Shown here: piece by piece, positions 45,380 through 55,092 of the stretch
Layout: the number at the start of each line of letters is the position of its first letter
How positions within the stretch are numbered: position 1 is the stretch's first letter
Translations under genes and position numbers: made by a program
Assembly: GCA_963790095.1 (NCBI GenBank)
Contig: CAWBNO010000010.1
Span: forward strand, 37,776-101,775
Origin: JAAXQD01 sp963790095
Lineage (GTDB): Bacteria > Desulfobacterota > Desulfobacteria > Desulfobacterales > UBA11574
Length of the DNA: 64,000 nt
Direction: 5' to 3'
The notes under the pieces: model-generated
What the model was told of the DNA's origin: nothing
Database searches by the model: none
Seen by the model: only the letters and a program-made list of their open reading frames with translations

Positions 45380-45859
45380 ATGAAAACCATGTGGGCTCCG
45401 TGGCGTATTGAATATATTCTGGCCGATAAGGACGCAGGCTGTATTCTTTGCAAAGCGCTTTCAAATGAGGACCATCTAACCCTCTATACAGGGAAGGAAA
45501 CCCTGGTGGTCATGAATAAATTTCCTTACATCAACGGTCATCTTCTGGTGTCTCCAATTCGACACATATCCACCCTGGACCAGCTGAGTAAAGGAGAAAT
45601 GGGAACGCTTCTGGAAACCGTTGAGAAATCCGTCGGGGTCCTGAAAAAGGCAATGAACCCAGACGGTTTTAATGTGGGACTCAACTTGGGAAAAGTCGCC
45701 GGTGCCGGCGTTGAGGAACATCTACATTTTCATGTGGTTCCCCGGTGGTTCGGCGATACCAACGCACTCACGGTTTTTTCCGATGTCCGGGTCATTCCGG
45801 AACATTTATTGAGCACTTACAATAATTTGAAGCCATACTTTGATAGATTGGAAATATAA
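45380..45859 (+). CDS. HIT-family hydrolase (Ap4A phosphorylase-like)
   Basis: A 159-residue protein with a zinc-type Cys pair (CILC), FPYINGHLLVSPIRH and the histidine triad EHLHFHVVPRW near residue 112. The N-terminal MWAPWRIEYI is characteristic of the bacterial Ap4A phosphorylase-like HIT branch. It acts on nucleotide phosphoramidates or dinucleoside polyphosphates. AGGAG lies eight bases before ATG 45380. The 258-bp gap upstream contains no gene. Confidence 0.92.
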   Translation: MKTMWAPWRIEYILADKDAGCILCKALSNEDHLTLYTGKETLVVMNKFPYINGHLLVSPIRHISTLDQLSKGEMGTLLETVEKSVGVLKKAMNPDGFNVGLNLGKVAGAGVEEHLHFHVVPRWFGDTNALTVFSDVRVIPEHLLSTYNNLKPYFDRLEI

Positions 45860-45882
45860 GGCTGAAAATAAAGGAGAAAAAA

Positions 45883-46257
45883 ATGAAAAAATTTAAGATC
45901 GCTCTCGGAGTCATTATTGTCGGTTTTTTCGCAATTATTTTTCTTTCGAATAAAGATTATTTCATGGCCAAACAAGGCCTTGAAATCGATCTCCTGGTGG
46001 GGGAGCCTTATCATTTAAAGGATCTGCCCAATGCCTTCTATTTTCTTATTTTCTTTCTTGTCGGGTTCCTGATCGCCTATTTTATCAGCCTTTTTGATCG
46101 GTTTAAATCAAAGAAAAAGATCAAAACGTTAAATGCAGCAGCCACCGATCAGTTGAAAGAAATCTCGGAACTAAAAAAAGAGGTGGATTCCTTGAAGGGA
46201 CCGGCTTACGGCTATTCAAAGCCCCCCGAGGAACCCGATGCGGTGAGTACCGCATAG
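45883..46257 (+). CDS. LapA-domain (DUF1049) inner-membrane protein
   Basis: A 124-residue protein with two membrane segments (FKIALGVIIVGFFAIIFLSN and FYFLIFFLVGFLIAYFISLF) enclosing a short loop, then a cytoplasmic coiled coil (DQLKEISELKKEVDSLKG). This is the LapA (DUF1049) layout, linked to LPS assembly control in enterobacteria. AAAGGAG precedes ATG 45883. Confidence 0.82.
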   Translation: MKKFKIALGVIIVGFFAIIFLSNKDYFMAKQGLEIDLLVGEPYHLKDLPNAFYFLIFFLVGFLIAYFISLFDRFKSKKKIKTLNAAATDQLKEISELKKEVDSLKGPAYGYSKPPEEPDAVSTA

Positions 46258-46350
46258 AACGCTTGTCAGCCTTAGAGAACCCAAATTAGATGATTCGGCC
46301 ATGGGCCGAAAAGGCAAATATCACGTTAGTGCTTTAATCGTTGCACTGGG

Positions 46351-46373
46351 TACCGGGTCCAACGCACCCGGTA
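46351..46373 (+). promoter_or_regulatory. Hairpin in the mutS leader
   Basis: TACCGGGT (46351-46358) pairs perfectly with ACCCGGTA (46366-46373). It lies upstream of the most likely mutS start and has no T-run. Confidence 0.35.
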
Positions 46374-46429
46374 TTGGACAAAAACAACATCAATGGCAGC
46401 TTCCCAAGTTTCACGATCGTTTGAGCCGT

Positions 46430-49060
46430 ATGCATCGTTCTAAAACAACCCCCATGATAAAACAGTATCTATCCATTAAGGAAAGATATGCCGATGCGAT
46501 ACTTTTTTACAGGATGGGGGATTTTTATGAAATGTTTTTTGAAGATGCCGAAGTCGCCTCCCGGGTCCTGGAAATCACCTTAACCTCCAGAAACAAGAAA
46601 GATGAATTCCCCATTCCCATGTGCGGTGTTCCGTATCGCGCCGTACAAGGATACATCGCTCGCCTGATCAACCAAGGTTACAAAGTCGCAATATGCGACC
46701 AGATCGAAGATCCTGCCCTGGCAAAAGGTCTGGTGAAAAGGGATGTCGTTCGTGTCATTACCCCGGGCATGATCCTCGACAATGAATTGTTGGATGAAAA
46801 ATCAGACAATTACGTCCTCGCCGTCGCCGGTGAAAAAGAGAAAGTGGGACTCAGCTATCTGGATATTTCAACCGGAACCTTTCGGGTGTCCGAATCTTCG
46901 GATTTGGATGCCGTGGTGGATGAGGTCCTTCGGATCTCACCCAGTGAGGTTCTTCTACCCGAGTCCTCAAAAAACGACCGGTTTTTTTCAGCGATTATCC
47001 GTGCGGTTTCGGACAGACCCATCACCTTTATACCCGACGGGGCATTTGCGTACAGCGGGGGACGTGAACGACTGATGGATCTATTCAAAACCCTTTCCCT
47101 CGAAGGGTTTGGCTGTGAACATTTTAACGCCGGTGTTCGCGCTGCAGGGGCCCTGGTTTTTTACATCCGGGAGACCCAGAAACAAAAGATCTCGCATTTA
47201 TCGAAAATCGAAACCTATTCCCTGGGCAACTACCTGGTTATCGACGAAATCAGTTTCCGAAACCTTGAAATTATCAAAAATATCCGTACCGGTTCCAGAC
47301 AGGGGACCCTCATCGGCATCATGGATCGGACGGTGACCGCCATGGGGGGAAGGCTCCTGAAGCGGTGGATCCGATATCCGTTGATGGAAATATCCGAAAT
47401 ACTGCGCCGGCAGGATGCCGTGGAAGAAGCCAAGGAGAATATTCAGGTCCGTCGAGATATCAGAGACCATTTGAAATCGGTGTATGATCTCGAACGTCTC
47501 GGAAGTAAGATCGCCATGGGGCATTCAAATGCCAGAGATCTTGTTGCGCTGAAGGGGTCCTTGAACAGGCTTCCGGATATATGGGCCCTGCTTTCGAAAT
47601 TCAACGCCACACTTCTCAACTCCGGTCAGAATATCGACGGCCTCGGCCAGTTGGCCGCTCTGATTGAAAAAGCCATCCGGGAAGATGCACCGCCGACCAT
47701 CAACGAAGGCGGTATTATCAAAACCGGTTTCAACCCTCAACTGGACGAATTGATTTCAATCAGCCGGGACGGGAAAAAATGGCTGGCGGAGCTCGAGGCC
47801 AGGGAGAAAGAAGCCACCGGGATAAACACCCTCAAAGTGAGTTACAATAAGGTTTTCGGTTACTTTATCGAAGTTCCGAAAGCACGTTCCAAAGCGGTTC
47901 CGGCGCATTATGTTCGTAAACAGACCCTGGTCAATGCAGAGCGTTACATCACCGACGAGCTGAAAAATTTTGAAGTAAGGGTCCTGGGTGCAGAAGACCA
48001 AAGGACCGCCCTTGAATACCGAATATTCAACGAGATTAAAGATGCGGTTGTCACCCACAACACGGCCGTTCAAGGGGCGGCGCATTTTTTGGCCGGACTC
48101 GACTGCCTGTTGAATCTGGCGGAGATCGCCCATCAAAACGATTACCACCGGCCCGAATTCAATACCCAGGGTTTCATTGAGATAGAAGACGGCCGGCACC
48201 CGGTGGTGGAGAAGATGATTACCGGCGAGCGTTTCGTGCCCAATACGATCCGGATGGACAATACGGAGAATCAGATACTCATCATTACCGGACCCAATAT
48301 GGCGGGCAAATCGACGGTGCTGCGCCAGGTAGCCCTCATGGTTCTTATGGCCCAGATGGGCTCTTTTATTCCTGCCGCCAAAGCTTCAATCGGTTCTACG
48401 GACAGAATATTCACCCGTGTGGGGGCTCTGGACAACCTCTCCCAGGGCCAGAGCACGTTTATGGTGGAGATGCAGGAAACCGCCAATATTTTAAACAGTG
48501 CAACCTCCAGGAGCCTCGTTATCATGGATGAGATCGGGCGGGGAACCAGTACCTTCGACGGCCTCAGTATTGCGTGGGCGGTTGCGGAATACCTCCATGA
48601 TTTAAAAGCCGGCGGCGTTAAAACCCTTTTTGCGACGCATTACCATGAATTGACGGAACTGGCCCGTTTGAAGGATCGGATCAAAAATTACAACATTGCG
48701 GTCAAGGAATGGAATGATGAAATCATTTTCCTGCGGAAACTGGTGGAAGGGGGCACCAATCGGAGTTATGGGATTCAAGTCGCCCGGCTGGCGGGGGTTC
48801 CCGATATCGTGATTCAGCGGGCGAAAAAGATTCTGTACGATATCGAAAATGATGACCACGGGGTCAAAGCGCTCCCCGCTCTTTGTGACGGCGAAGATTT
48901 TTCGAAAAAAGGACCTGTGCAGCTTAATCTTTTTTCAAAAACGGATCATTTTATCATTGAGAAACTTCAAAAACTGGATCTTTCGAGGATGACCCCCCTG
49001 GATGCTTTAAATTATCTGAACGAACTTCAGGAAAAGGCCAAAACCATTGTTATTGGATAG
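46430..49060 (+). CDS. mutS: DNA mismatch repair protein MutS
   Basis: An 876-residue MutS. It has the mismatch-recognition motif (GDFYEMFF) in YRMGDFYEMFF, connector and lever domains, clamp, and the ATPase with Walker A TGPNMAGKST near residue 620, DNLSQGQSTFMVEMQE, DEIGRGTSTFDG and ATHYHELTEL, then an HTH-like C-terminus (PLDALNYLNELQEK). An in-frame ATG at 46301 would add 43 residues with no family counterpart. ATG 46430 gives the usual MHRSKTTPMIKQYLSIKERY opening, though its ribosome site is weak. Confidence 0.95.
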   Translation: MHRSKTTPMIKQYLSIKERYADAILFYRMGDFYEMFFEDAEVASRVLEITLTSRNKKDEFPIPMCGVPYRAVQGYIARLINQGYKVAICDQIEDPALAKGLVKRDVVRVITPGMILDNELLDEKSDNYVLAVAGEKEKVGLSYLDISTGTFRVSESSDLDAVVDEVLRISPSEVLLPESSKNDRFFSAIIRAVSDRPITFIPDGAFAYSGGRERLMDLFKTLSLEGFGCEHFNAGVRAAGALVFYIRETQKQKISHLSKIETYSLGNYLVIDEISFRNLEIIKNIRTGSRQGTLIGIMDRTVTAMGGRLLKRWIRYPLMEISEILRRQDAVEEAKENIQVRRDIRDHLKSVYDLERLGSKIAMGHSNARDLVALKGSLNRLPDIWALLSKFNATLLNSGQNIDGLGQLAALIEKAIREDAPPTINEGGIIKTGFNPQLDELISISRDGKKWLAELEAREKEATGINTLKVSYNKVFGYFIEVPKARSKAVPAHYVRKQTLVNAERYITDELKNFEVRVLGAEDQRTALEYRIFNEIKDAVVTHNTAVQGAAHFLAGLDCLLNLAEIAHQNDYHRPEFNTQGFIEIEDGRHPVVEKMITGERFVPNTIRMDNTENQILIITGPNMAGKSTVLRQVALMVLMAQMGSFIPAAKASIGSTDRIFTRVGALDNLSQGQSTFMVEMQETANILNSATSRSLVIMDEIGRGTSTFDGLSIAWAVAEYLHDLKAGGVKTLFATHYHELTELARLKDRIKNYNIAVKEWNDEIIFLRKLVEGGTNRSYGIQVARLAGVPDIVIQRAKKILYDIENDDHGVKALPALCDGEDFSKKGPVQLNLFSKTDHFIIEKLQKLDLSRMTPLDALNYLNELQEKAKTIVIG

Positions 49061-50750
49061 ATTAAAATTAATTTTACCCTATATCCTCATCGGCTTTATA
49101 CTTTCCCTATCCGGGCAGGAGGCGGCCTTTTCAGCCACTTCAAAAGACAAATACCACCAGGCTGAAGCCTGCTATAAAAAACTTCGCCACAGCTCCAAAA
49201 AACAGAAATACCGGGAGAACTGGCTGCGCTGTATCGACAAGTTCAAAGAGGTTTACCGTCATGACCCTTCAGATGCCTGGGCCCCTGCAGGACTTTATAA
49301 GGCTGGCGTTTTGTATGAAGAACTTTATGGGCGATCATTCAAAAAGTCTGATAAAGAAAACGCTTTTGAGGTGTACGATCTTATTATAAAACAATATCCA
49401 GAAAGTAAATACCGGGGAAAAGCTGAAAATGCCAAAGGCGGGCAGTCCTTGGAAAAAACCCCGAAAACAACCTCTCCAAAAGTCATACCTGAAAAACACA
49501 ACGCCCGAGCTCCGGTGGACAGCATTGAAATGGAGATAAAAAAATCATCTTCTACCCAAGACCTGAATACAAAGAAATCAGACCCGGCCGAAGCCGGGAG
49601 CGCCGAAATTGTCGGGCTTCGCTACTGGTCCAATCCAAACTACACCCGGGTGGTCATCGATGCAGACAATGAAGTGTCCTACGCCCACAGACTTCTAAAA
49701 AAAGACGCCGCCATCAACAAACCCCAACGTCTTTATGTCGATTTAAACAACAGCAGACTGGGAAAAGACATTAAAAAACACATTCTCATCGATGACAATC
49801 TACTCATGGATACGCGTGCCGGACAGTTCTCCTCGAATCAGGTCCGGGTGGTTGTCGATATCAAGTCCTTTAGAACCTATAAAATCTTTTCCCTCAAGAA
49901 CCCCTTCAGGATTGTCATCGATGTGTGGGGAAAGGATCCAAGCTCCACGCCGTCGGTGGCGATAACCGATACAAAAGGGGATAAGATTCCAGCCGGTGCT
50001 TTGGCCAAACAGCTTTCTCTGAGGGTAAGGCGCATTGTCATCGATCCGGGTCACGGCGGTCGAGATTATGGTGCGCCGGGTTATTTGAAAGGGGTTTATG
50101 AAAAAAACATTTCCCTGAAAGTTGCCAGACGCCTTGCAAATAAAATTCGCAAAAAGCTGGACTGTGAGGTGATCATGACCCGGAACAGCGACCGGAACCT
50201 TTCCCTGGAGGAGCGGACCGCCATCGCAAATACAAAAAATGCGGATCTTTTTATTTCCATACACACCAATGCTTCCCGGGACCGGCGGGCCTACGGCATC
50301 GAAACATTTTTTCTGAATCTGGCCACAGACAATGATGCCATTTTGGTGGCGGCCAGAGAAAATGCCACGTCCACCAAAAATATCAGCGACCTTCAGTCCA
50401 TTTTAAGCGATCTCATGCAGAACGCAAAAATCAATGAATCGAGCCGCCTGGCGGTACATGTTCAGGAATCGTTGAAGGATCATTTGAAAAAGCACTACAG
50501 CCGGATAAAGAGTAAGGGCGTAAAACAGGCGCCGTTTTATGTTCTTTTGGGCGCCCAGATGCCGGCCATACTCATTGAAACCAGTTTTATCAGCAATTCT
50601 AGAGAATGCAAACGGCTCGTCAATGAAAAATATCAGGATCGAATGTGCGATGCCATCGTCAATGGAATTCAGGCGTATGTGAGGGAAACGAATCCTACCG
50701 CATTCATGGAAAAGAATCCGAAAAACGATTCGAGGAAAAAAGGAGGTTAA
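49047..50750 (+). CDS. amiC: N-acetylmuramoyl-L-alanine amidase with AMIN domain
   Basis: A protein of about 567 residues with a signal segment, a TPR-like region (YHQAEACYKKLRHSSKKQKY and AFEVYDLIIKQYPESKYRGK), an AMIN domain (about 190-290; LYVDLNNSRLGKDI, VRVVVDIKS) and a zinc amidase_3 domain (about 330-545; IDPGHGGRDYGAPGY, ERTAIANTKNADLFISIHTN, PAILIETSFISN). It cleaves septal peptidoglycan. The TTG 49047 start overlaps the end of mutS; TTG 49053 is an alternative. Confidence 0.9.
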   Translation: MLLDRLKLILPYILIGFILSLSGQEAAFSATSKDKYHQAEACYKKLRHSSKKQKYRENWLRCIDKFKEVYRHDPSDAWAPAGLYKAGVLYEELYGRSFKKSDKENAFEVYDLIIKQYPESKYRGKAENAKGGQSLEKTPKTTSPKVIPEKHNARAPVDSIEMEIKKSSSTQDLNTKKSDPAEAGSAEIVGLRYWSNPNYTRVVIDADNEVSYAHRLLKKDAAINKPQRLYVDLNNSRLGKDIKKHILIDDNLLMDTRAGQFSSNQVRVVVDIKSFRTYKIFSLKNPFRIVIDVWGKDPSSTPSVAITDTKGDKIPAGALAKQLSLRVRRIVIDPGHGGRDYGAPGYLKGVYEKNISLKVARRLANKIRKKLDCEVIMTRNSDRNLSLEERTAIANTKNADLFISIHTNASRDRRAYGIETFFLNLATDNDAILVAARENATSTKNISDLQSILSDLMQNAKINESSRLAVHVQESLKDHLKKHYSRIKSKGVKQAPFYVLLGAQMPAILIETSFISNSRECKRLVNEKYQDRMCDAIVNGIQAYVRETNPTAFMEKNPKNDSRKKGG

Positions 50751-50753
50751 ACA

Positions 50754-51545
50754 ATGGCGTATAAAAACATTATTTTTAACATAGAAAATGGAATTGCAAC
50801 GATTACCTTCAACAGGCCTAAAGTATTGAATGCATTGAACGAAGCATCCCTTCAAGAGTTTTCAGATGCTCTTGATGCGGTTGCTTCAGACGAAGACATC
50901 CGGGTTCTTGTCCTTACCGGAGCCGGGGAAAAGTCTTTTGTTGCCGGTGCGGATATCACGGAGTTTCTTAGGTTCAACGTCCTTAAAGCCAAACTCTTTG
51001 CCGAAACCGGACATGGAGTGGTCAATAGACTCCAAGAATTGCCGATACCGGTCATCGCGGCGGTGAACGGCTTTGCTCTAGGGGGTGGGTGTGAGGTGGT
51101 CCTTGGATGCGATTTTATTTACGCTGCTGAAAACGCCATGTTCGGTCTGCCGGAAATTAATCTTGGCATTATTCCCGGATTCGGCGGCACCCAGCGGCTG
51201 CCCAGATTGGTGGGCAAGAACATGGCCAAAGAAATGATATTCACCGGGAAAATGATTTCCGCAGCCGAAGCCCATGCGGTGGGGCTGGTCAACACGGTCT
51301 GCTCCCAGGACCAGCTCATGGCAGAAGTCATGAAGACCGCAGAAACCATGGCGTCAAAGGGAAGGGCCTCACTGCGTTCGGCAAAACAGGCCATCAACAG
51401 CGGAATGGATGCAGACCTCAAGACAGGCTGCAGAATAGAAATCGATGCCTTCGCCATCTGCCTGTCGAGCTCCGACGCAAAAGAAGGAACCGTGGCGTTT
51501 CTCGAAAAACGGAAAGCAAACTTCAAGGGGACTTTACAAGAATAA
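50754..51545 (+). CDS. Enoyl-CoA hydratase/crotonase family protein
   Basis: A 263-residue crotonase. Oxyanion-hole segments KSFVAGADITEF and NGFALGGGCEVVLGCD, with catalytic Glu equivalents in GGGCE and LPEINLGIIPGFGGTQRLPR (both present, as in crotonase-type hydratases). It hydrates short-chain enoyl-CoA in beta-oxidation or butyryl-type pathways. AAAGGAGG precedes ATG 50754. Confidence 0.92.
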   Translation: MAYKNIIFNIENGIATITFNRPKVLNALNEASLQEFSDALDAVASDEDIRVLVLTGAGEKSFVAGADITEFLRFNVLKAKLFAETGHGVVNRLQELPIPVIAAVNGFALGGGCEVVLGCDFIYAAENAMFGLPEINLGIIPGFGGTQRLPRLVGKNMAKEMIFTGKMISAAEAHAVGLVNTVCSQDQLMAEVMKTAETMASKGRASLRSAKQAINSGMDADLKTGCRIEIDAFAICLSSSDAKEGTVAFLEKRKANFKGTLQE

Positions 51546-51740
51546 ATCTTTTTCCTTGACATGATTTTATGAATCCATTATAGATCGCTTCAAGCTAATT
51601 TGACTTTATAATATAAATCTTAAGGGTTTAATAAATGCGGTTTCGATTTTTCTACTTTGGTTTTTTTAGGTTTTTGGGTGGCTTCTTTTTTAGGAAGTCT
51701 ATTCATGGGCTGGCAAGGTAGAAAACGACCAACTTCTTCA

Positions 51741-51785
51741 AAAACCATGGGTAGACAGAAAAAAGAAACCCATGGTTTTCTTTTT
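51741..51785 (+). terminator. Intrinsic terminator
   Basis: AAAACCATGGG (51741-51751) pairs with CCCATGGTTTT (51769-51779), followed by CTTTTT. It lies about 200 bp beyond the crotonase gene. Confidence 0.75.
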
Positions 51786-51788
51786 ATA

Positions 51789-51819
51789 GGCCGTGGGTTT
51801 AAAACCCGCGGCCTTTTTT
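51789..51819 (+). terminator. Second, tandem intrinsic terminator
   Basis: GGCCGTGGGTTT pairs with AACCCGCGGCC across an AA loop and is followed by TTTTTT. Together with the preceding hairpin it isolates the phenylacetate-CoA ligase gene from upstream transcription. Confidence 0.75.
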
Positions 51820-51915
51820 GTTGTCAAAGGCCATTCTGTTCAACGGCATTTTAAAGTATTATGTTATCCATTCAATGATCGTCAAAATAAAACCTATTCT
51901 GAAAGGAGTTTTGGA

Positions 51916-53217
51916 ATGATTCTCGACATCGGATTTGAAACCATGCCAAGGGAGGATCTCGAGGGCATCATACTGCGCCGGCTCAAAAACACAATTGATC
52001 GTGTTTATTCAAACGTCCCTTTTTACAGGAAAAAATTCCAAGAAAAAAATCTCTCGCCCAATGACATCCAGTCGCTGGAAGATTTAAAGCGGATTCCGTT
52101 TACCACAAAAGCGGATCTCAGGGACAATTATCCCTTTGGAATGTTTGCCGTTCCCATGGATACGGTTGTCCGGATCCATGCTTCGTCCGGAACCACGGGC
52201 AAACCGACGGTCGTTGGCTATACTGCAAGGGATGTGAACACCTGGGCCGAACTCATGGCCAGAGCCCTGGCGGCCGGTGGGGCGACCCGGGGCGACATCA
52301 TTCACAATGCCTACGGATACGGCCTCTTTACCGGAGGACTGGGTGTCCACTATGGCGCGGAAAAGCTGGGGGCTTCGGTTATTCCGGTTTCAGGGGGAAA
52401 CACCAAGAGACAAATTGTGATCATGAAGGATTTCGGCCCCACCATTTTGACGGCAACCCCCTCATATGCCCTTCACCTCGCCGAAGTCGCTGAAGATATG
52501 GGCGTTTCTTTTAAAGATCTGAAATTTAAATTCGGAATTTTCGGGGCCGAACCCTGGTCGGAAAAAATGCGCCAGGAGATCGAACGAAAATTGAATCTGA
52601 TTGCCGTAGATATTTACGGCTTAAGCGAGGTCCTCGGCCCGGGGGTTGCCATTGAGTGTCACGAAGCCAAGCGCGGACTGCACATCTTTGAAGATCATTT
52701 CATTCCTGAAATTATCGAACCCGTATCCGGAGAAGTTCTTCCATACGGTGAAACCGGTGAGCTTGTTTTTACCACCATCACCAAAGAAGCATTTCCTGTT
52801 ATCCGTTACCGGACCCGGGACATAACTTCTTTGAATCCCGAGCCGTGTATATGCGGCCGGACCCATATTCGAATGAATCGGGTGAGCGGCCGTACAGATG
52901 ACATGCTGATCATCCGGGGGGTTAATGTATTTCCCTCCCAGATCGAAAGCGTCCTTTTGGAAATGGATGCGGCGGAACCCCACTACCAGCTTGTGGTGGA
53001 CAGGGAGGACAATCTGGACACCCTGACCGTGCTAGTGGAAGTCGGTGAAGCCCTCTTTTCCGATGAAGTCAAACATCTACAAAATCGGGAAAGGCAGATC
53101 TCAAAAAATATCAAGGATTATCTCGGTGTTTCAGCCAGAGTGAAACTGGTGGAACCCAAGACCATTGCCCGAAGCGAGGGCAAGGCAGTCAGGGTGATCG
53201 ACAATCGCAAGATATAA
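51916..53217 (+). CDS. paaK: Phenylacetate-CoA ligase
   Basis: A 433-residue ANL enzyme of the PaaK branch: ATP-binding SSGTTGKPTVVGYT near residue 90, NAYGYGLFTGGLGVHYGAEK, YGLSEVLGPGVA, the CICGRTHIRM segment, and GRTDDMLIIRGVNVFPSQIE. It forms phenylacetyl-CoA or related aryl-CoA. ATG 51916 lies seven bases after AAAGGAG (51902-51908); the longer frame from 51793 runs through the terminator zone and is rejected. The gene precedes an ACT-domain gene and a Liv transporter, a common arrangement for aryl-acid or indolepyruvate/aryl-pyruvate metabolism in this group. Confidence 0.95.
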   Translation: MILDIGFETMPREDLEGIILRRLKNTIDRVYSNVPFYRKKFQEKNLSPNDIQSLEDLKRIPFTTKADLRDNYPFGMFAVPMDTVVRIHASSGTTGKPTVVGYTARDVNTWAELMARALAAGGATRGDIIHNAYGYGLFTGGLGVHYGAEKLGASVIPVSGGNTKRQIVIMKDFGPTILTATPSYALHLAEVAEDMGVSFKDLKFKFGIFGAEPWSEKMRQEIERKLNLIAVDIYGLSEVLGPGVAIECHEAKRGLHIFEDHFIPEIIEPVSGEVLPYGETGELVFTTITKEAFPVIRYRTRDITSLNPEPCICGRTHIRMNRVSGRTDDMLIIRGVNVFPSQIESVLLEMDAAEPHYQLVVDREDNLDTLTVLVEVGEALFSDEVKHLQNRERQISKNIKDYLGVSARVKLVEPKTIARSEGKAVRVIDNRKI

Positions 53218-53305
53218 ATGACGGAAGTCAGGGATCAGGGGCCAGGGGTCAGAAAACAGATGGCAAATGACGAATGACGAATGACGAAAGATAAGGAGGA
53301 CAATT

Positions 53306-53738
53306 ATGCGGGCGGAACAAATTTCAGTCTTTTTGGAAAATAAGGCGGGACGGTTGGCTGAAGTTACAGCCATTCTTGCAGAAGCCGGTGTAAATATCCG
53401 GGCCCTCGCCGTTGCAGATACATCCGATTTCGGCGTACTTCGTCTGATCGTAGATGATAATGCAAAAGCGGTTGAATCGCTGAAAAAGTCATGGATTTAC
53501 CGTAGGGAAAACCGATGTTGTGGCCGTAGAAGTGGAGGACAGGCCCGGGGGCCTTCATCGGATACTGGGTATTTTGCACAAAGCCGAAATCAATGTGGAA
53601 TACATGTATGCCTTTGTTCAGCACAGCGGAAAAAATGCGGTCATGATTTTCCGAATCGACAACATCGAAGACGCTGTCAAAATACTTCAAGAAAACAGCG
53701 TAAAGGTCATTGACGGAGATAAAGTTTATACAATGTAG
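53306..53738 (+). CDS. Tandem ACT-domain protein, one frameshift
   Basis: ATG 53306 (AAGGAGG upstream) encodes a first ACT domain (QISVFLENKAGRLAEVTAIL, GVNIRALAVADTSDFGVLRL, VESLKK). A shift near 53489 (extra T in AAAAAGTCATGG) leads into VGKTDVVAVEVEDRPGGLHR, INVEYMYAFVQHSGKNAVMI and a stop at 53738. The intact protein of about 143 residues is a small ligand-binding regulator commonly found next to phenylacetate-CoA ligase. A sequencing error is likely. Confidence 0.87.
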
Positions 53739-53830
53739 ATGTTCGAAAATTTGCGTATGCAAGACGAGAGCGGTATAAACTTGGGGTTAGAATAGACTTT
53801 TATTAACGTTAAACGCAAAAGGAGAGGAAA

Positions 53831-55003
53831 ATGACACTCAGAAAAATTGCTGTTCTGTCCACGATTTGTCTTTTCGCCATTGGACTGCTTGCCGGCCCGG
53901 CGCTGGCCTTTAAAGGAACTTACAAGGTGGGTGCCCTTTTTTCTGTCACCGGCAAATGGTCCTTTTTGGGAGATCCTGAAAAAAAGACTGCTGAAATGAT
54001 TGTAGAGCAGATCAACAATGCCGGCGGCATTAACGGAAATAAACTGGACCTGATTGTTTATGATACTGAGGGGGATGCTACTAAAACAAACCTAGCCTTC
54101 AAAAAACTCATTACTCAAGATAAGGTATGTGCGGTGATCGGCCCTTCTGGAAGCGGGACAACCATGGCGATCGTTCCTGTTGCCGAGAAGCACGAGATTC
54201 CGCTTATCTCGTGTGCTGCCAGTTACAAGATTGTCCATGATGAAAAGACGGGGAAACCGTATAAGTGGGTTTTTAAGACTCCCCAGACAGATACCATGGC
54301 GGCGGAGGCTATTTACACACATATGAAAAAACACGGTATCAGCAAAATCGCCATTATCAGTGTTACCTCCGGATTTGGCGCCAGCGGACGCGGCGAACTC
54401 ATCAGGCTTGCTCCTGAGTACGGGATGAATATTGTGGCAGATGAAAAGTATGGAGGGAAAGATAGCGACTTGACCGCCCAGTTGACCAAGATCAAGGGTA
54501 CGGCACCCCAGGCCATTATCAACTGGTCTGTGGGTCCGACCCAGGTAGTGGTGCTTCGCAACTATAGAGATCTGGGAATGGGCAGCATTCCGTTTTATCA
54601 AAGCCATGGGTTTGGAAGCCGGAAGAACATCGAGTTGGCTGCTGGTGCGGCGGAAGGTGTTTTCTGTCCACTGGGTTCATGTAACATTGCCGAACTTCTT
54701 CCGGAGAACCATCCTCAAAAAGCCGTGACCATGGCGTATAATAAAAATTATATGGCCAAATATAACGAACCGTTGTCCTCATTCGGCGGTCATGCATGGG
54801 ATGCTCTGAACATGGTGGTAAAAGCGCTTGAAAACGTTGGTGACGACAAGGCAAAGATTCAAAGCTATCTTGAAAATCATATTAAGGGCTTTGTGGGGCA
54901 GCATGGTATTTTTAACTACTCAGTCGACGACCATAACGGTCTTACGAAAGATGCCTTTAATATGGTCGTTGTAAAAGATGGAGACTGGGCATTGACGGAC
55001 TGA
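53831..55003 (+). CDS. livK: Branched-chain amino acid-type ABC substrate-binding protein
   Basis: A 390-residue periplasmic binding protein with a signal peptide ending near ALAF. Mature start YKVGALFSVTGKWSFLGDPE, the hinge region QINNAGGINGNKLDLIVYDT and the ligand-site SGSGTTMAIVPVAEKHEIPL. It begins the second Liv operon (livK-H-M-G-F). The context with paaK suggests aromatic or branched-chain carboxylates. Confidence 0.94.
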   Translation: MTLRKIAVLSTICLFAIGLLAGPALAFKGTYKVGALFSVTGKWSFLGDPEKKTAEMIVEQINNAGGINGNKLDLIVYDTEGDATKTNLAFKKLITQDKVCAVIGPSGSGTTMAIVPVAEKHEIPLISCAASYKIVHDEKTGKPYKWVFKTPQTDTMAAEAIYTHMKKHGISKIAIISVTSGFGASGRGELIRLAPEYGMNIVADEKYGGKDSDLTAQLTKIKGTAPQAIINWSVGPTQVVVLRNYRDLGMGSIPFYQSHGFGSRKNIELAAGAAEGVFCPLGSCNIAELLPENHPQKAVTMAYNKNYMAKYNEPLSSFGGHAWDALNMVVKALENVGDDKAKIQSYLENHIKGFVGQHGIFNYSVDDHNGLTKDAFNMVVVKDGDWALTD

Positions 55004-55041
55004 TTCAAGCGAACCGATCCGTTTGGTCGTGACGTTAGATA

Positions 55042-55081
55042 AAACGAAGCTCCCCGCAGCTTGCTGCGGGGAGCTTCGTTT
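55042..55081 (+). promoter_or_regulatory. 19-bp stem hairpin between livK and livH
   Basis: AACGAAGCTCCCCGCAGC (55043-55060) and its exact reverse complement (55063-55080) flank a TT loop, with one more pair outside. Only three T residues follow. It probably acts as an attenuating terminator or as an mRNA 3'-end protector, giving more binding protein than permease. Confidence 0.7.
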
Positions 55082-55092
55082 GATGAAATACA

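Noticed and set aside
46301..46429. 43-residue N-terminal extension of MutS
   Set aside because: No family counterpart and it contains a palindromic hairpin; the usual MutS opening begins at 46430.
51793..51915. Extended N-terminus of phenylacetate-CoA ligase
   Set aside because: The extension runs through a terminator hairpin; a strong ribosome site supports ATG 51916.
53267..53290. TGACGAA tandem repeats before the ACT gene as a CRISPR or regulatory array
   Set aside because: Only three very short units in a low-complexity spacer; similar low-complexity spacer text occurs at 63341-63420. No CRISPR array or cas gene was seen anywhere.
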